The translations under genes were made by a program, and so were the position numbers. DNA of 64,000 nt, from contig CP143429.1 in assembly GCA_039636775.1 (NCBI GenBank), forward strand, positions 930,001 to 994,000, in the 5' to 3' direction. Shown here one piece after another: positions 9,009-17,424 of the stretch. This DNA comes from Micrococcaceae bacterium Sec5.8. GTDB taxonomy: Bacteria > Actinomycetota > Actinomycetes > Actinomycetales > Micrococcaceae. Within the stretch, counting starts at the first letter, position 1; every line of letters begins with the position of its first letter. The notes under the pieces are model-generated. The model saw nothing but the letters and a program-made list of their open reading frames with translations. It ran no database searches and was not told where the DNA came from.

Positions 9009-10478
9009 CTAGTCAGGAGAGGAGCCGGGGTCCGCGGCGACGGCCGAGTGAACGTGCTGCAGCGGCCCGCTGATCGGGTCTGTGCCGGCGGTGGGAATGA
9101 CCAAGTATGGGCTGGGAAGCCAGGCAGCGCCGCTGGCCGGGCCGCCGGAGGAAAGAGCGTTTCCGGATCCCGAGCCGGGGGCCGCCGGAAGGGCATCGGG
9201 CGCGGGCAGACCTGTCCCGTTGGGCCAGGGGCTGTGGTGGTCTTTGTCTGGCGACGGCACGGAGCCGCCGGCCAGGGAACCCGCCGGGGGAGTATCGGTG
9301 GTCGGTGCTGCAGCGCTATCAACTACGGCCCTGTCCAAGGCAGGAAGATTCAGGGCACTGCCAGGAAGTCCGATGGCGGGCGCCGCGATCGCATCCTGTG
9401 GAGCCGCAACAGTGGGGTCGATAACAGGGCAGTCCGGCGGGACATCGGAGACGCCTTCAACGCCAGGGACCGCCGGAGCGGGATCCTGCGAAGGTGGCGC
9501 AGCACCAGGCAGCGCCCCGCCGGGCAGTGCAACATCGGCGAGGGACAAGTCCGGGGCAGCCGGTTTCACCGGCAGCACAGCATCCTTCACCGGCGGTGCC
9601 GTTGGAAGCGGACCGGCAGGGTCGGTCACGGCAGGGTCGGTCACCGCAGGGTCAGTGACGGCCGGATCGGTGACGGCAGGGTCGGTGACGGCAGGGTCGG
9701 TCACAGGCGGGTCAGTCACGGCAGGGTCGGTGACGGCAGGGTCCGTCACGGCAGGGTCGGTCACAGGCGGGTGGACGGGTGTTGGCGCGGGGCGCACCGG
9801 ATCGGTGCTTGGCGTCGGGGAATGGTTTACTGGACCGGTCGGGGGCCGCGTTGGTTTCGGAGCAGCGACCGGCGGGGTGGGAGTGGGGGCCGGGGAGTTC
9901 ACGTGCGGATCCGGTGAAGGCGGGGTGGATGGCGCCCGAACGGGGTCCGGGATGGGCGGGGGAGCGGGCGTGGACGGGGGAACGGGAGCGGACGTAGGTG
10001 CCGGGCTGGGCGGCAGCGTGGACGGCGCAAGAACGGGTTGCGGGCCGGGCTGGGGAGCCGGAACGGACGTGGGTGCCGGGGCCGGTACGGCTGAGGGCAC
10101 GGGGACCAGTGCGGGAACTACGGGCTGGGCCGGCAGGACCGCGGGCACCGGCAATGAGGGCACCGGAGCGGGATCCACAGCCGGAACGGGCGCCGGAGCA
10201 GAGGTGGGGAGGATTCCCCGGGAATCGGGAGTGGCGGGTGCGGCCACGACCACCACGGGCATAGGCGGCACGGCGGCGCCGGGCGGAGGAGTGCTGTCAG
10301 AGGGGACCGCGATGACCACCGCAGCGGTGGCAGTGGGGGTCGGCACGGGAGTGCCGGCGTCGTCCGCGCTGGCGGCGGCGGCAGAGAACGCCAGCCAGGC
10401 GAGTCCTGCGGCGCCGCCCAGGATGACCTGCCGGAGGCGGCGCACGCGCCGAGGGACTAATGCTGGGTCCACGTGCAC
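9009..10478 (-). CDS. Secreted Pro-rich repeat protein of unknown function
   Basis: A 489-residue protein with a good signal peptide: basic RRVRRLR, hydrophobic core, cleavage around residue 38 in AAAASADD. The rest is very rich in Pro, Ala, Val, Thr and Ser. Near the middle are ten back-to-back five-residue repeats of the form VTDPA (two with Pro or Gly variation). No sorting signal (LPxTG) or C-terminal membrane helix is seen, so it is probably released or held to the wall non-covalently. The opposite strand is also open across this low-complexity DNA, but only this strand yields a signal peptide. GTG is used as start, at 10478 or 10472. A spacer or stalk role is plausible; the function is unknown. 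Confidence 0.65.
   Translation of the reverse strand: MHVDPALVPRRVRRLRQVILGGAAGLAWLAFSAAAASADDAGTPVPTPTATAAVVIAVPSDSTPPPGAAVPPMPVVVVAAPATPDSRGILPTSAPAPVPAVDPAPVPSLPVPAVLPAQPVVPALVPVPSAVPAPAPTSVPAPQPGPQPVLAPSTLPPSPAPTSAPVPPSTPAPPPIPDPVRAPSTPPSPDPHVNSPAPTPTPPVAAPKPTRPPTGPVNHSPTPSTDPVRPAPTPVHPPVTDPAVTDPAVTDPAVTDPPVTDPAVTDPAVTDPAVTDPAVTDPAVTDPAGPLPTAPPVKDAVLPVKPAAPDLSLADVALPGGALPGAAPPSQDPAPAVPGVEGVSDVPPDCPVIDPTVAAPQDAIAAPAIGLPGSALNLPALDRAVVDSAAAPTTDTPPAGSLAGGSVPSPDKDHHSPWPNGTGLPAPDALPAAPGSGSGNALSSGGPASGAAWLPSPYLVIPTAGTDPISGPLQHVHSAVAADPGSSPD
9615..9764 (-). repeat. 15-bp tandem repeat encoding VTDPA
   Basis: Exactly ten units of 15 bp, consensus on the plus strand GGCAGGGTCGGTCAC, with small changes mostly at third codon positions or turning A into P. 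It lies wholly inside the coding frame, so length change alters the protein by whole pentapeptides. Confidence 0.95.
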
Positions 10479-10599
10479 ACCCCATTTCCCCGGAAGCTCG
10501 CTGGTTGCCTATAGGGTACGGCCGCGCGCGGGGGTGCGTCCAGAGCACATCGGAAAGTGGAAGGGACCGGCGGCCCGGTTCCGCGGCCCGGTTCCGGGG

Positions 10600-11670
10600 T
10601 CACCGGACGTCGTTCGGGTATCCCACCCCGAGCTGGGCGCGCACTCCGTCAAACAGCCTCATGGTGTTCAGCGAGTCCTCCAGCGGCATCACCGGGCTCT
10701 CAGTGAGTCCCTGCTGGATGCACCGGGTCACCTCCCGCAGTTCATAGCAGTAGCCGCGCCCGGCGACGTCGAAGGATTCAGTGCGGGGCTCATCGGAGCC
10801 TACCTGGATGAGGAGTTCTTTGGGATTGTTGATCGACCCGCTGGTCTGCAGGAACCCGAGGCTGCCGGCGACTGTGGCAGTCCGGGGACCATGCGCCAGC
10901 AGCGAGGACGTAAGTTGTGCCTGCGCGCCGTGGTGGTAGCCAAGAGTCAGCGCATTCTGGGCGTCCACGCCGTCGTCGTTAAGCCAGCCCGTGGCGCTGA
11001 CCGTCTGCGGGAAGCCCAGGGTGCCGAGGGCCCAGAGCAGCGGGTAGACCGTGAGATCCAGCAGGGCGCCGCCGCCATCCTTCGGTGCCCAGAGGCGTGA
11101 CGAGGGCGAATACGGCGCCGGAAAGCCCAGGTCTGCCGAGACCCACTTGACTTCACCGATTTCGCCGGATGCAGCGATCTCAAAGGCCCGCTGCATGCTG
11201 GGCAGGAAGCGGCTCCATACCGCTTCCATCAGGAACAGACCGTTGGCCCGTGCCAGGGACACCAGTTCGGCGGCCTCGCGGGCATTGACGGTAAGTACCT
11301 TTTCGCACAGGACGTGCTTTCCTGCGGTCAGGGCCGCCAGCGCGATGTCGTGGTGCTGGGCGTGCGGGGTAGCAACATAGACGACGTCGACGCCATCGTC
11401 CTCAAGCAGGCGCTCGAATCCGGCCCTGCCATCCCCGTCGCCGTAGGCACGGGCGAAGCCGAAGTCGGCCGCGAAGGCGTCCGCTGCAGCCTGGGTGCGG
11501 GAACTGACGGCGTAAAGCTCCGCGTCGGCCAGGAGCCCCAGGTCCCGGGTCACTGTTGCCGCGATGCCTCCCGTGGCGATCACTCCCCAGCGCAGCCTGG
11601 CGCCGGTGGCGGTGCGGGGATCGGGATCAGGCTGGCCGGCCAGCCAGGGCGCAGCAATGTGGGTGGTCAT
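10600..11670 (-). CDS. Gfo/Idh/MocA family oxidoreductase
   Basis: A 356-residue NAD(P)-dependent dehydrogenase. The N-terminal Rossmann fold begins RWGVIATGGIAATVTRDL (about residue 27). The loop CEKVLTVNAREAAELV carries the conserved EK pair, with the usual Pro replaced by Val. The C-terminal part is the alpha/beta substrate domain. MEAVWSRFLPSMQR is typical of the dihydrodiol dehydrogenase-like branch of the family. The true substrate, a sugar or polyol derivative, is not readable. AGAGGA lies 8 nt before the ATG. It is just downstream of a sugar importer operon in the same direction but separated by a strong terminator, so it may handle imported sugar yet is transcribed at least partly on its own. 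Confidence 0.88.
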   Translation of the reverse strand: MTTHIAAPWLAGQPDPDPRTATGARLRWGVIATGGIAATVTRDLGLLADAELYAVSSRTQAAADAFAADFGFARAYGDGDGRAGFERLLEDDGVDVVYVATPHAQHHDIALAALTAGKHVLCEKVLTVNAREAAELVSLARANGLFLMEAVWSRFLPSMQRAFEIAASGEIGEVKWVSADLGFPAPYSPSSRLWAPKDGGGALLDLTVYPLLWALGTLGFPQTVSATGWLNDDGVDAQNALTLGYHHGAQAQLTSSLLAHGPRTATVAGSLGFLQTSGSINNPKELLIQVGSDEPRTESFDVAGRGYCYELREVTRCIQQGLTESPVMPLEDSLNTMRLFDGVRAQLGVGYPNDVR

Positions 11671-11733
11671 GGAGCCATCCTCTCACCGGAGCGGGAACCG
11701 GCGGGGACTTACGCGGCAGATGTTGCTGCGCAG

Positions 11734-11772
11734 CAAAAAGCCCCGGTTCCGCCGTGAGGCGGAGCCGGGGCT
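11734..11772 (-). terminator. Intrinsic terminator of the sugar ABC operon
   Basis: On the minus strand a 15-bp stem with one G-U pair (11758-11772 with 11739-11753, loop of 4) is followed by TTTTT. This is a textbook rho-independent terminator immediately after the binding-protein gene. Confidence 0.9.
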
Positions 11773-11794
11773 CTCTGGTGTCAGGAGGAATGAA

Positions 11795-12907
11795 CTACTT
11801 CGTGAGCGGTCCGAGGACCGGATCGTTGACGTAGGCAGTCTTGACGTTTTCCTTGGTCACAATGACCGGCTCCAGCAGGTACGCCGGAACAACCTTGACC
11901 TTGTTGTTGTAGGACTTGTCGTCGTTGACCTCAGGCGTCTTGCCCGCCTGAAGGTCCTTGACCATGGTGATGGCATGCTCGACGAGCTTGCTGGTGTCCT
12001 TGTTGATGGTGGAGTACTGCTCGCCAGCCAGAATCGACTTGACGGACTCAACCTCGGAGTCCTGGCCGGTGATAACCGGGAGCGGCTTGCCGGCAGCCTT
12101 GACCGAAGTCAGGACTGCGCGGGCCAGGGTGTCGTTCGGGGACAGCACGCCGTCGAGCGTGGCACTGCCGTAGCTGCCGGTCAGCAGGGTGTCGGCGCGA
12201 CGCTGGGCGTTCTCTGCCTTCCAGCCCTGGGTGACTGCCTGCTCGAAGGACGTCTGGCCGGAGAGGACCTTGAGCGTACCGTCGTCGATCTTCGGCTTCA
12301 GGATGCTCATGGCGCCGTCGAAGAAGACCTTCGCATTGGCGTCATCGGGCGAACCGGCGAACAGTTCGATGTTGTACGGGCCTTCGGGCTTCTTGGCTTT
12401 CATGCCGTCCAGCAGGGCCTGGCCCTGGAGTTCGCCGACCTTGAAGTTGTCGTAAGCCACGTAGTAGTCAACGTTGGCGGTGTTCAGGAGCAGACGGTCA
12501 TAGGCGATGATCGTGGCGCCGGAATCCTTGGCCTGCTGCAGCTGGGTACCCAGCTGCGCACCGTCGATGGCACCGACGATGATGACCTTGGCACCCTTGG
12601 TGATCATGGCGCTGATCTGGTTCTGCTGTTCCGAAACGCCGCCGTTGGCGAACTGGACGTCTGACTTGAAGCCGGACGTCTTGAGCCCTTCGTTGAACAG
12701 CTTTTCGGCCAGGACCCAGTTTTCGGAGGTCTTCTGCGGAAGTGCGACGCCGATCAGGGAGTCTTTCGGGAACGCCTCGCCGCCGGCGGAGGAACCGCCG
12801 GTGGCCGCGGTGTCGCTGCGGCCGCAGGCTGTCAGCGCCAGTGCCGCAATAGCAGCGATTGCTGCTGCCTTTCCTGCTTTACCAATCATTCGCATTGCTT
12901 GGTTCAC
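11795..12907 (-). CDS. chvE: Multiple-monosaccharide ABC transporter, substrate-binding lipoprotein (ChvE type)
   Basis: A 370-residue binding protein with a lipoprotein signal (lipobox LTAC, Cys28) and a periplasmic-binding-protein fold of the ChvE kind. Segments such as IGVALPQKTSENWVLAEK, ISAMITKGAKVIIVGAIDG and LSPNDTLARAVLTSVKAAG match that group. It captures aldose monosaccharides (ChvE itself binds arabinose, galactose, glucose and xylose) and delivers them to the adjacent permease. It is the last gene of ATPase-permease-binding protein, ahead of a strong terminator, which fits a need for extra control of its level. The start is GTG 12907, but ATG 12895 is equally possible since neither has a clear ribosome site. 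The exact sugar is unknown. Confidence 0.88.
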   Translation of the reverse strand: MNQAMRMIGKAGKAAAIAAIAALALTACGRSDTAATGGSSAGGEAFPKDSLIGVALPQKTSENWVLAEKLFNEGLKTSGFKSDVQFANGGVSEQQNQISAMITKGAKVIIVGAIDGAQLGTQLQQAKDSGATIIAYDRLLLNTANVDYYVAYDNFKVGELQGQALLDGMKAKKPEGPYNIELFAGSPDDANAKVFFDGAMSILKPKIDDGTLKVLSGQTSFEQAVTQGWKAENAQRRADTLLTGSYGSATLDGVLSPNDTLARAVLTSVKAAGKPLPVITGQDSEVESVKSILAGEQYSTINKDTSKLVEHAITMVKDLQAGKTPEVNDDKSYNNKVKVVPAYLLEPVIVTKENVKTAYVNDPVLGPLTK

Positions 12908-12956
12908 TTTCTTTTCGGGGTGCGGGGAATCGTGATGGAACGGATCGGGGAGGGCG

Positions 12957-14225
12957 TCAGGCGCCCTTGGAGATGACTTCCTTGGTGGAGGTGGTCTCGT
13001 CCGGCTTCAGCTCATTGCTGCGGCTGAAGTTCTTGAGCATCAGGCCGATGATCGACTTCTTGCCCTGGGACTTGTTGTAGACGTCGAACGCGACGGCGAT
13101 CAGAAGCACCAGGCCCTTGATGATCTGGGTGAGGTCGGCGCCGACGCCGAGCAGCTGCAGGCCGTTGTTCAGGACAGCCATCACCAGGCCGCCGACGATC
13201 GAGCCGATCACAGTACCCACGCCGCCGGTGACGGCGGCGCCGCCGATGAAGACAGCAGCGATGGCATCCAGTTCCCAGCCGACGCCGTCGAACGGGCCTG
13301 AAGCCGTGGACCGGCCGACGAAGATCATGCCGGCGAGGCCGGCGAGGACGGCCATGTTCATCATGACCAGGAAGTTGACCTTCTTGGACTGGACGCCGGA
13401 GAGTTCGGCAGCATGGCGGTTTCCGCCGACCGCATAGATGTGGCGGCCGATGACCGTCCGGGACGAGACGAAGCCGTAGATGAGCACCAGGGCGGCGAGG
13501 ATCAGGCCCGGGATGGGGAAGGAGGTTCCCGGCCGGCCCGTGGCGAACAGGTAGGTGGCGTAGAGGATCGCGCCGCAGATCAGGACGAGTTTGGTGATGC
13601 TGACCCAGGCTTCGGGCACCTCGGCGCCCAGCGCCTTGGCGTTGCGGCGGGAGCGGACCTCGCTGAAGATCACGAAGGCGACGCCCAGCAGGCCCAGCAG
13701 CACGGTGAGGTTGTTATAGCCGGTGCTCGGGCCCACCTCCGGCAGGTAGCCGGAGCCGATCTTCTGGAAATCTGAGGGTACCGGGATGGTGTTGGACTTG
13801 CCGACGTACTGGTTGGCGCCGCGGAAGATCAGCATGCCGGCGAGCGTGACGATGAATGCCGGGATGCCGACGTACGCGACCCAGAACCCTTGCCAGGCGC
13901 CGATCAGGACGCCCAGCAGCAGCCCCAGCAGGACACCCAGGTACCAGGGGATGCCCCAGTCCCGGATCATGAGGGCCACGCAGACGCCCACGAAGGCCGC
14001 GACCGAACCGACGGAGAGGTCGATATGGCCGGCAATGATGACCAGAACCATGCCGATGGCGAGGATCAGGATGTAGGAGTTGCCGTTGAAGAGGTTGATG
14101 ACGTTGCCGGGGGTCAGCGTATTCCCGCCGGTGGCCACCTGGAAGAAGACGATCAGTGCCACCAGGGCGAAGATCATGCCGAATTGGCGGGTGTTGCCGC
14201 CAAAGAGCTTCTTGAGCGCGTTCAT
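12957..14225 (-). CDS. mmsB: Multiple-monosaccharide ABC transporter, permease
   Basis: A 422-residue BPD_transp_2 family permease with about ten membrane helices. The segment IDLSVGSVAAFVGVCVALM and the late GGAAVTGGVGTVIGSIVGGLVMAVLNNG are the conserved parts of this sugar-permease family. It forms the membrane channel for the ChvE-like lipoprotein and is driven by the upstream two-domain ATPase. AAGGA lies 9 nt before the ATG. The 66-bp gap to the ATPase gene holds a GC-rich sequence with several near-repeats of TTCGGAG. The protein is slightly longer than simple ribose-type permeases (about 320 residues), as is usual for the GguB/MmsB branch. Confidence 0.9.
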   Translation of the reverse strand: MNALKKLFGGNTRQFGMIFALVALIVFFQVATGGNTLTPGNVINLFNGNSYILILAIGMVLVIIAGHIDLSVGSVAAFVGVCVALMIRDWGIPWYLGVLLGLLLGVLIGAWQGFWVAYVGIPAFIVTLAGMLIFRGANQYVGKSNTIPVPSDFQKIGSGYLPEVGPSTGYNNLTVLLGLLGVAFVIFSEVRSRRNAKALGAEVPEAWVSITKLVLICGAILYATYLFATGRPGTSFPIPGLILAALVLIYGFVSSRTVIGRHIYAVGGNRHAAELSGVQSKKVNFLVMMNMAVLAGLAGMIFVGRSTASGPFDGVGWELDAIAAVFIGGAAVTGGVGTVIGSIVGGLVMAVLNNGLQLLGVGADLTQIIKGLVLLIAVAFDVYNKSQGKKSIIGLMLKNFSRSNELKPDETTSTKEVISKGA

Positions 14226-14291
14226 TGTTTCAGTCCTTGTTTCCGGAGTGTTCGGAGTATTCGGGGCGTTTCGGAGCAGGGCCCCGGCTGG

Positions 14292-15848
14292 TCAGGCCGA
14301 CTTGCGGGCGGAGGTCATGAGCTTCATCAGGCTCTCCTGGCTCGCTTCGTCCTTGTTCAGCACGCCGGTGATGGCGCCTTCGAAGATGGTGTAAATGCGG
14401 TCCGAGAGGCCCAGCAGCTCGGGCAGCTCCGAGGAGATCACGATGACGCCCTTTCCCTGGTTGGCCAGCTGCTGGATGATGCCGTAAATCTCGTACTTGG
14501 CGCCGACGTCGATCCCGCGGGTGGGTTCGTCCAGGATCAGCAGCTCGGGGTCGGTGAACATCCACTTCGCCAGTACCACTTTTTGCTGGTTGCCGCCGGA
14601 GAGTTTGGCGACGCCTTCTTCCACCGAGGGGGCCTTGGTCCGCAGCGATTTGCGGTACTGCTCGGCGACGGTAAAGACCTTGTTGGCGTCAATGACGTTG
14701 TGCCTGCTGACGTCGCGCAGGTTAGCCGAGACCGTGGTGGCCTTGATGTCATCGAGCAGGTTCAGTCCCAGGGACTTGCGGTCCTCGGTAACGTATCCCA
14801 GGCCGGCGTCAATGGCCTGCTTGACGTTTTTGAGCTCTATCTCCTTGCCGTTCAGGTATATCCCGCCGGAGAGGAACCGACCGTAGGAGCGGCCAAAGAC
14901 CGAGCGGGCCAGCTCGGTCCGTCCCGCGCCCATCAGCCCGGCGAAACCGACGATCTCCCCGCGCCGGACGAAGAAGTTCGAGTTCTTGCAGACCAGGCGG
15001 TCCTGGATCTGGGGGTGCCCCACGTTCCAGTTCTTGACCTCGAAGAAGACCTCGCCGATCTTCGGTTCATGGTCGGGGAAGCGGGATTCCAGGGTGCGGC
15101 CCACCATGCCCTTGATGATGCGGTCCTCGTCGACGCCGTCGGCCTTGACGTCCAGCGTCTCGATCGATTTGCCGTCGCGGATGATGGTGATGGAGTCCGC
15201 GATCTGTTCGATCTCATTGAGCTTGTGCGAAATGATGATGGAGGTGATGCCGCGGCCCTTCAGGCCGAGCATCAGGTCCAGCAAGTGCTGGGAATCGGAT
15301 TCGTTCAGGGCGGCCGTGGGCTCGTCGAGGATGAGCAGTTTCACCGACTTGTTCAGGGCCTTGGCGATTTCAACAAGTTGCTGCTTGCCGACGCCGATTT
15401 CCTTGATCGGGGTTTCGGGTTCTTCCCGCAGCCCCACCCGGGCCAGCAGTTCGGTGGTCCGGGTCCGGACCTCGGCCCAATTGATCACGCCGCGCTTGGT
15501 GGGCTCATTGCCCAGGAAGATGTTCTCCATGATGGAAAGTTCAGGGATGAGCGCGAGTTCCTGGTGGATGATCACGATGCCGGCGTGCTCGCTGGCCCGG
15601 ATGTCCTTGAACTGCTGGACTTCGCTCTGATAGACGATGTCGCCGGTGTAGGTGCCGAACGGGTAAACCCCGGAGAGCACCTTCATGAGCGTTGATTTGC
15701 CGGCGCCGTTTTCGCCGCAGATCGCGTGGATCTCGCCGGCTTTCACCCGCAGATTCACCTCGGCCAATGCTTTAACGCCGGGGAACTCTTTGGTGATGGA
15801 GCGCATCTCGAGAATTACCGGATCGCTGTGCGTGTTGAGGGACGTCAT
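14292..15848 (-). CDS. mmsA: Multiple-monosaccharide ABC transporter, two-domain ATPase
   Basis: A 518-residue protein with two fused ABC domains, the layout of RbsA/XylG/GguA ATPases. Domain 1 has Walker [10 protein letters not shown] (45-53), a degenerate signature [13 protein letters not shown] and Walker [12 protein letters not shown]. Domain 2 has the strong signature [14 protein letters not shown] and [14 protein letters not shown], while its Walker A is degenerate ([16 protein letters not shown]), as is normal for the second half. It powers sugar uptake with the two downstream genes. GGAGG lies 11 nt before the ATG. It is the first gene of the operon, and its promoter overlaps an operator-like motif that is shared with the divergent-side ROK regulator gene. 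Confidence 0.92.
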   Translation of the reverse strand: MTSLNTHSDPVILEMRSITKEFPGVKALAEVNLRVKAGEIHAICGENGAGKSTLMKVLSGVYPFGTYTGDIVYQSEVQQFKDIRASEHAGIVIIHQELALIPELSIMENIFLGNEPTKRGVINWAEVRTRTTELLARVGLREEPETPIKEIGVGKQQLVEIAKALNKSVKLLILDEPTAALNESDSQHLLDLMLGLKGRGITSIIISHKLNEIEQIADSITIIRDGKSIETLDVKADGVDEDRIIKGMVGRTLESRFPDHEPKIGEVFFEVKNWNVGHPQIQDRLVCKNSNFFVRRGEIVGFAGLMGAGRTELARSVFGRSYGRFLSGGIYLNGKEIELKNVKQAIDAGLGYVTEDRKSLGLNLLDDIKATTVSANLRDVSRHNVIDANKVFTVAEQYRKSLRTKAPSVEEGVAKLSGGNQQKVVLAKWMFTDPELLILDEPTRGIDVGAKYEIYGIIQQLANQGKGVIVISSELPELLGLSDRIYTIFEGAITGVLNKDEASQESLMKLMTSARKSA

Positions 15849-15917
15849 CTGCCCTTACGCCTCCAATGCATGACTTCGTTGTCCGCCCCTGCAAACCGCA
15901 GGGCCGTCTGATGGAAA

Positions 15918-15958
15918 AGTAAACTGGATCACAGGCCTTGTCGTCAAGTCTTTAACGC
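15918..15958 (-). promoter_or_regulatory. Promoter and candidate ROK operator of the sugar operon
   Basis: Minus-strand -35 TTGACG (15942-15947) and -10 TTTACT (15918-15923) are 18 nt apart. Over the -35 lies CTTGTCGTCAAG (15937-15948), an imperfect inverted repeat, followed after 3 nt by TTAACGC (15952-15958). The same arrangement occurs ahead of the ROK gene. Confidence 0.7.
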
Positions 15959-15979
15959 AACAGGCCGATAACGAAAAGC

Positions 15980-17170
15980 TCAGGTCCGCCGAATTCCGGC
16001 GTGCTGGAAGACCAGGGAGGCGGCCCCGAGGGCCTCTGCGCGGTCGCCCAGCGACGACATGGTCAACGTTGTGGTCTCGCCGATCACGGGCACTGCGTGC
16101 CGGACCAGGCCCCGCCGGATCGGATCCAGCAGCAGCTCCCCGAGGCCCGCCAGCGGTCCGCCCACCACGATCACCTCAGGGTTGATCAGGTTCGCCACAT
16201 TGCCCAGCGCCCGCCCGGCGGCGAGGCCGGCGTCATCCACCACCCGCAGGGTGGCGGAGTCCCGGGCGAGGGCCTTGCGGACGATGTCCTCGGGGGTGAC
16301 CGGCTTGTCCTCGCCCCGGGCCAGGAGTTCGATCATGGTGGAGGTGGAGGCGATGGTTTCCAGGCAGCCGCGGTTACCGCAGCGGCAGACCAGCCCGTGC
16401 TCGTGGATGGTCGCATGGCCGATCTCGCCCGTGATCCCCACGTTGCCGTAATAGGGCATGCCGTTCAGGATCAGGCCGGCGCCAATGCCGGAGCCGATCT
16501 TGAGGAACATCAGGTTGCTGGTGCCGGTGTGGGGCCCCCAGGTGACCTCCGACAGTGCGCCGAGGTTTGCGTCGTTGTCCACGAAAACCGGGAGGTCCAG
16601 CGCTTCCTCGAGCCGGTGCAGGATGTTGATCCCCACCCATTCGGGCAGGATGGCCCCCTGTGCCACCGTCCCCGTGCGGCGGTCGATGGGCCCCGGAATG
16701 CCGACGCCAGCCCCCACCACCGCACTGCGTTCCACGCCGCTGCCGGCCAGGAGCCGTTCCAGCACTCCGACGGCGGCTGCGATGCCCTCCTCGGCGTGGT
16801 GGCCCAGCGGGAGCAGGACCGATTCCTCGGCGATGACGTGGTAGCTCAGGGAGGCCAGAACCACGCGGAGGTGCCGGCGGCCAAAATCGATGCCGACGGC
16901 GACGGCCCCGTTGCTGTTGAGCCGGACGTTCAGGGCGCGCCGGCCGGAGCTGGTGATCGGTTCGGTGGAGGCCAGCCCGGCGTCCTGCATGATCTTGACA
17001 ATGTTCGAGACCGTTGCCGTGGAGAGGCCGGTCTGCCGTGCGAGTTCCGCCTGCGTCGAGGGACCGGCGAGAAGGCACTCAATGATCCGCTGCTGGTTCA
17101 AATGCCGGAGTGCGGATTGTGATCCGGGGTTTTTGGTGCGGCTCCTCGTTGAGCGCGTTGATGAGGGCAT
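15980..17170 (-). CDS. ROK-family transcriptional regulator of the sugar operon
   Basis: A 396-residue repressor-type ROK protein (NagC/XylR/Mlc group). An N-terminal winged helix-turn-helix (about residues 20-75, with TQAELARQTGLSTATVSNIVKIM) is fused to a ROK sugar-kinase-like domain. The zinc motif CRCGNRGCLETIAS is present. VFVDNDANLGALSEVTWG and GIGAGLILNGMPYYG resemble the sugar-binding site. It lies next to the importer operon, reads in the same direction, and both promoters share a motif, so it probably represses both until a sugar binds. ATG 17170 is chosen over a longer frame because it begins at the family N-terminus and lies just at the predicted transcription start, with no ribosome site (leaderless). 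Confidence 0.9.
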   Translation of the reverse strand: MPSSTRSTRSRTKNPGSQSALRHLNQQRIIECLLAGPSTQAELARQTGLSTATVSNIVKIMQDAGLASTEPITSSGRRALNVRLNSNGAVAVGIDFGRRHLRVVLASLSYHVIAEESVLLPLGHHAEEGIAAAVGVLERLLAGSGVERSAVVGAGVGIPGPIDRRTGTVAQGAILPEWVGINILHRLEEALDLPVFVDNDANLGALSEVTWGPHTGTSNLMFLKIGSGIGAGLILNGMPYYGNVGITGEIGHATIHEHGLVCRCGNRGCLETIASTSTMIELLARGEDKPVTPEDIVRKALARDSATLRVVDDAGLAAGRALGNVANLINPEVIVVGGPLAGLGELLLDPIRRGLVRHAVPVIGETTTLTMSSLGDRAEALGAASLVFQHAGIRRT

Positions 17171-17177
17171 GCAAAGA

Positions 17178-17217
17178 AGAGTGCCCCATTCCCGTCTTGT
17201 AGTCAAGAAGTTAACGC
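17178..17217 (-). promoter_or_regulatory. Promoter and candidate operator of the ROK gene
   Basis: CTTGTAGTCAAG (17196-17207) and, 3 nt further, TTAACGC (17211-17217) repeat the motif ahead of the sugar operon. On the minus strand it gives -35 TTGACT (17201-17206) and a weak -10 CACTCT (17178-17183) 17 nt on, placing transcription start at the ATG. Confidence 0.6.
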
Positions 17218-17364
17218 ATGGACCGGCACGGTGCGCCGGGATCGCGGCGCGGTCCGATCCGGCGCCGGCGGCTCCGGACCCCATCCCGGCCGGGCCGGGC
17301 ATTCCACCCTGCTGCCGCTCCGGCCGGGCGGAAATGCACCGCGACTTTCACGATGCCACGCAGC

Positions 17365-17370
17365 TACGCT
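17365..17370 (+). promoter_or_regulatory. -10 box of the amidase gene
   Basis: TACGCT fits TAnnnT and would give a leader of about 50 nt before the GTG at 17425. No good -35 is visible. Confidence 0.35.
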
Positions 17371-17424
17371 GGAGGGGCGAGAGTCCGCCGCCGAGGGCGG
17401 ACCCCGGATGCTGAGGTGGTAACG

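Noticed and set aside
9082..11100. 672-codon open frame on the plus strand opposite the Pro-rich protein gene
   Set aside because: Low-complexity GC-rich DNA leaves both strands open. This frame has no start signal or family, runs through the Gfo/Idh/MocA gene, and encodes a Gly/Thr mirror of the VTDPA repeat.
13890..15695. 601-codon plus-strand frame across the sugar ABC genes
   Set aside because: It lies over two clear ABC genes in the other direction; its composition (Asp, Gln and Val rich) is that of a shadow frame.
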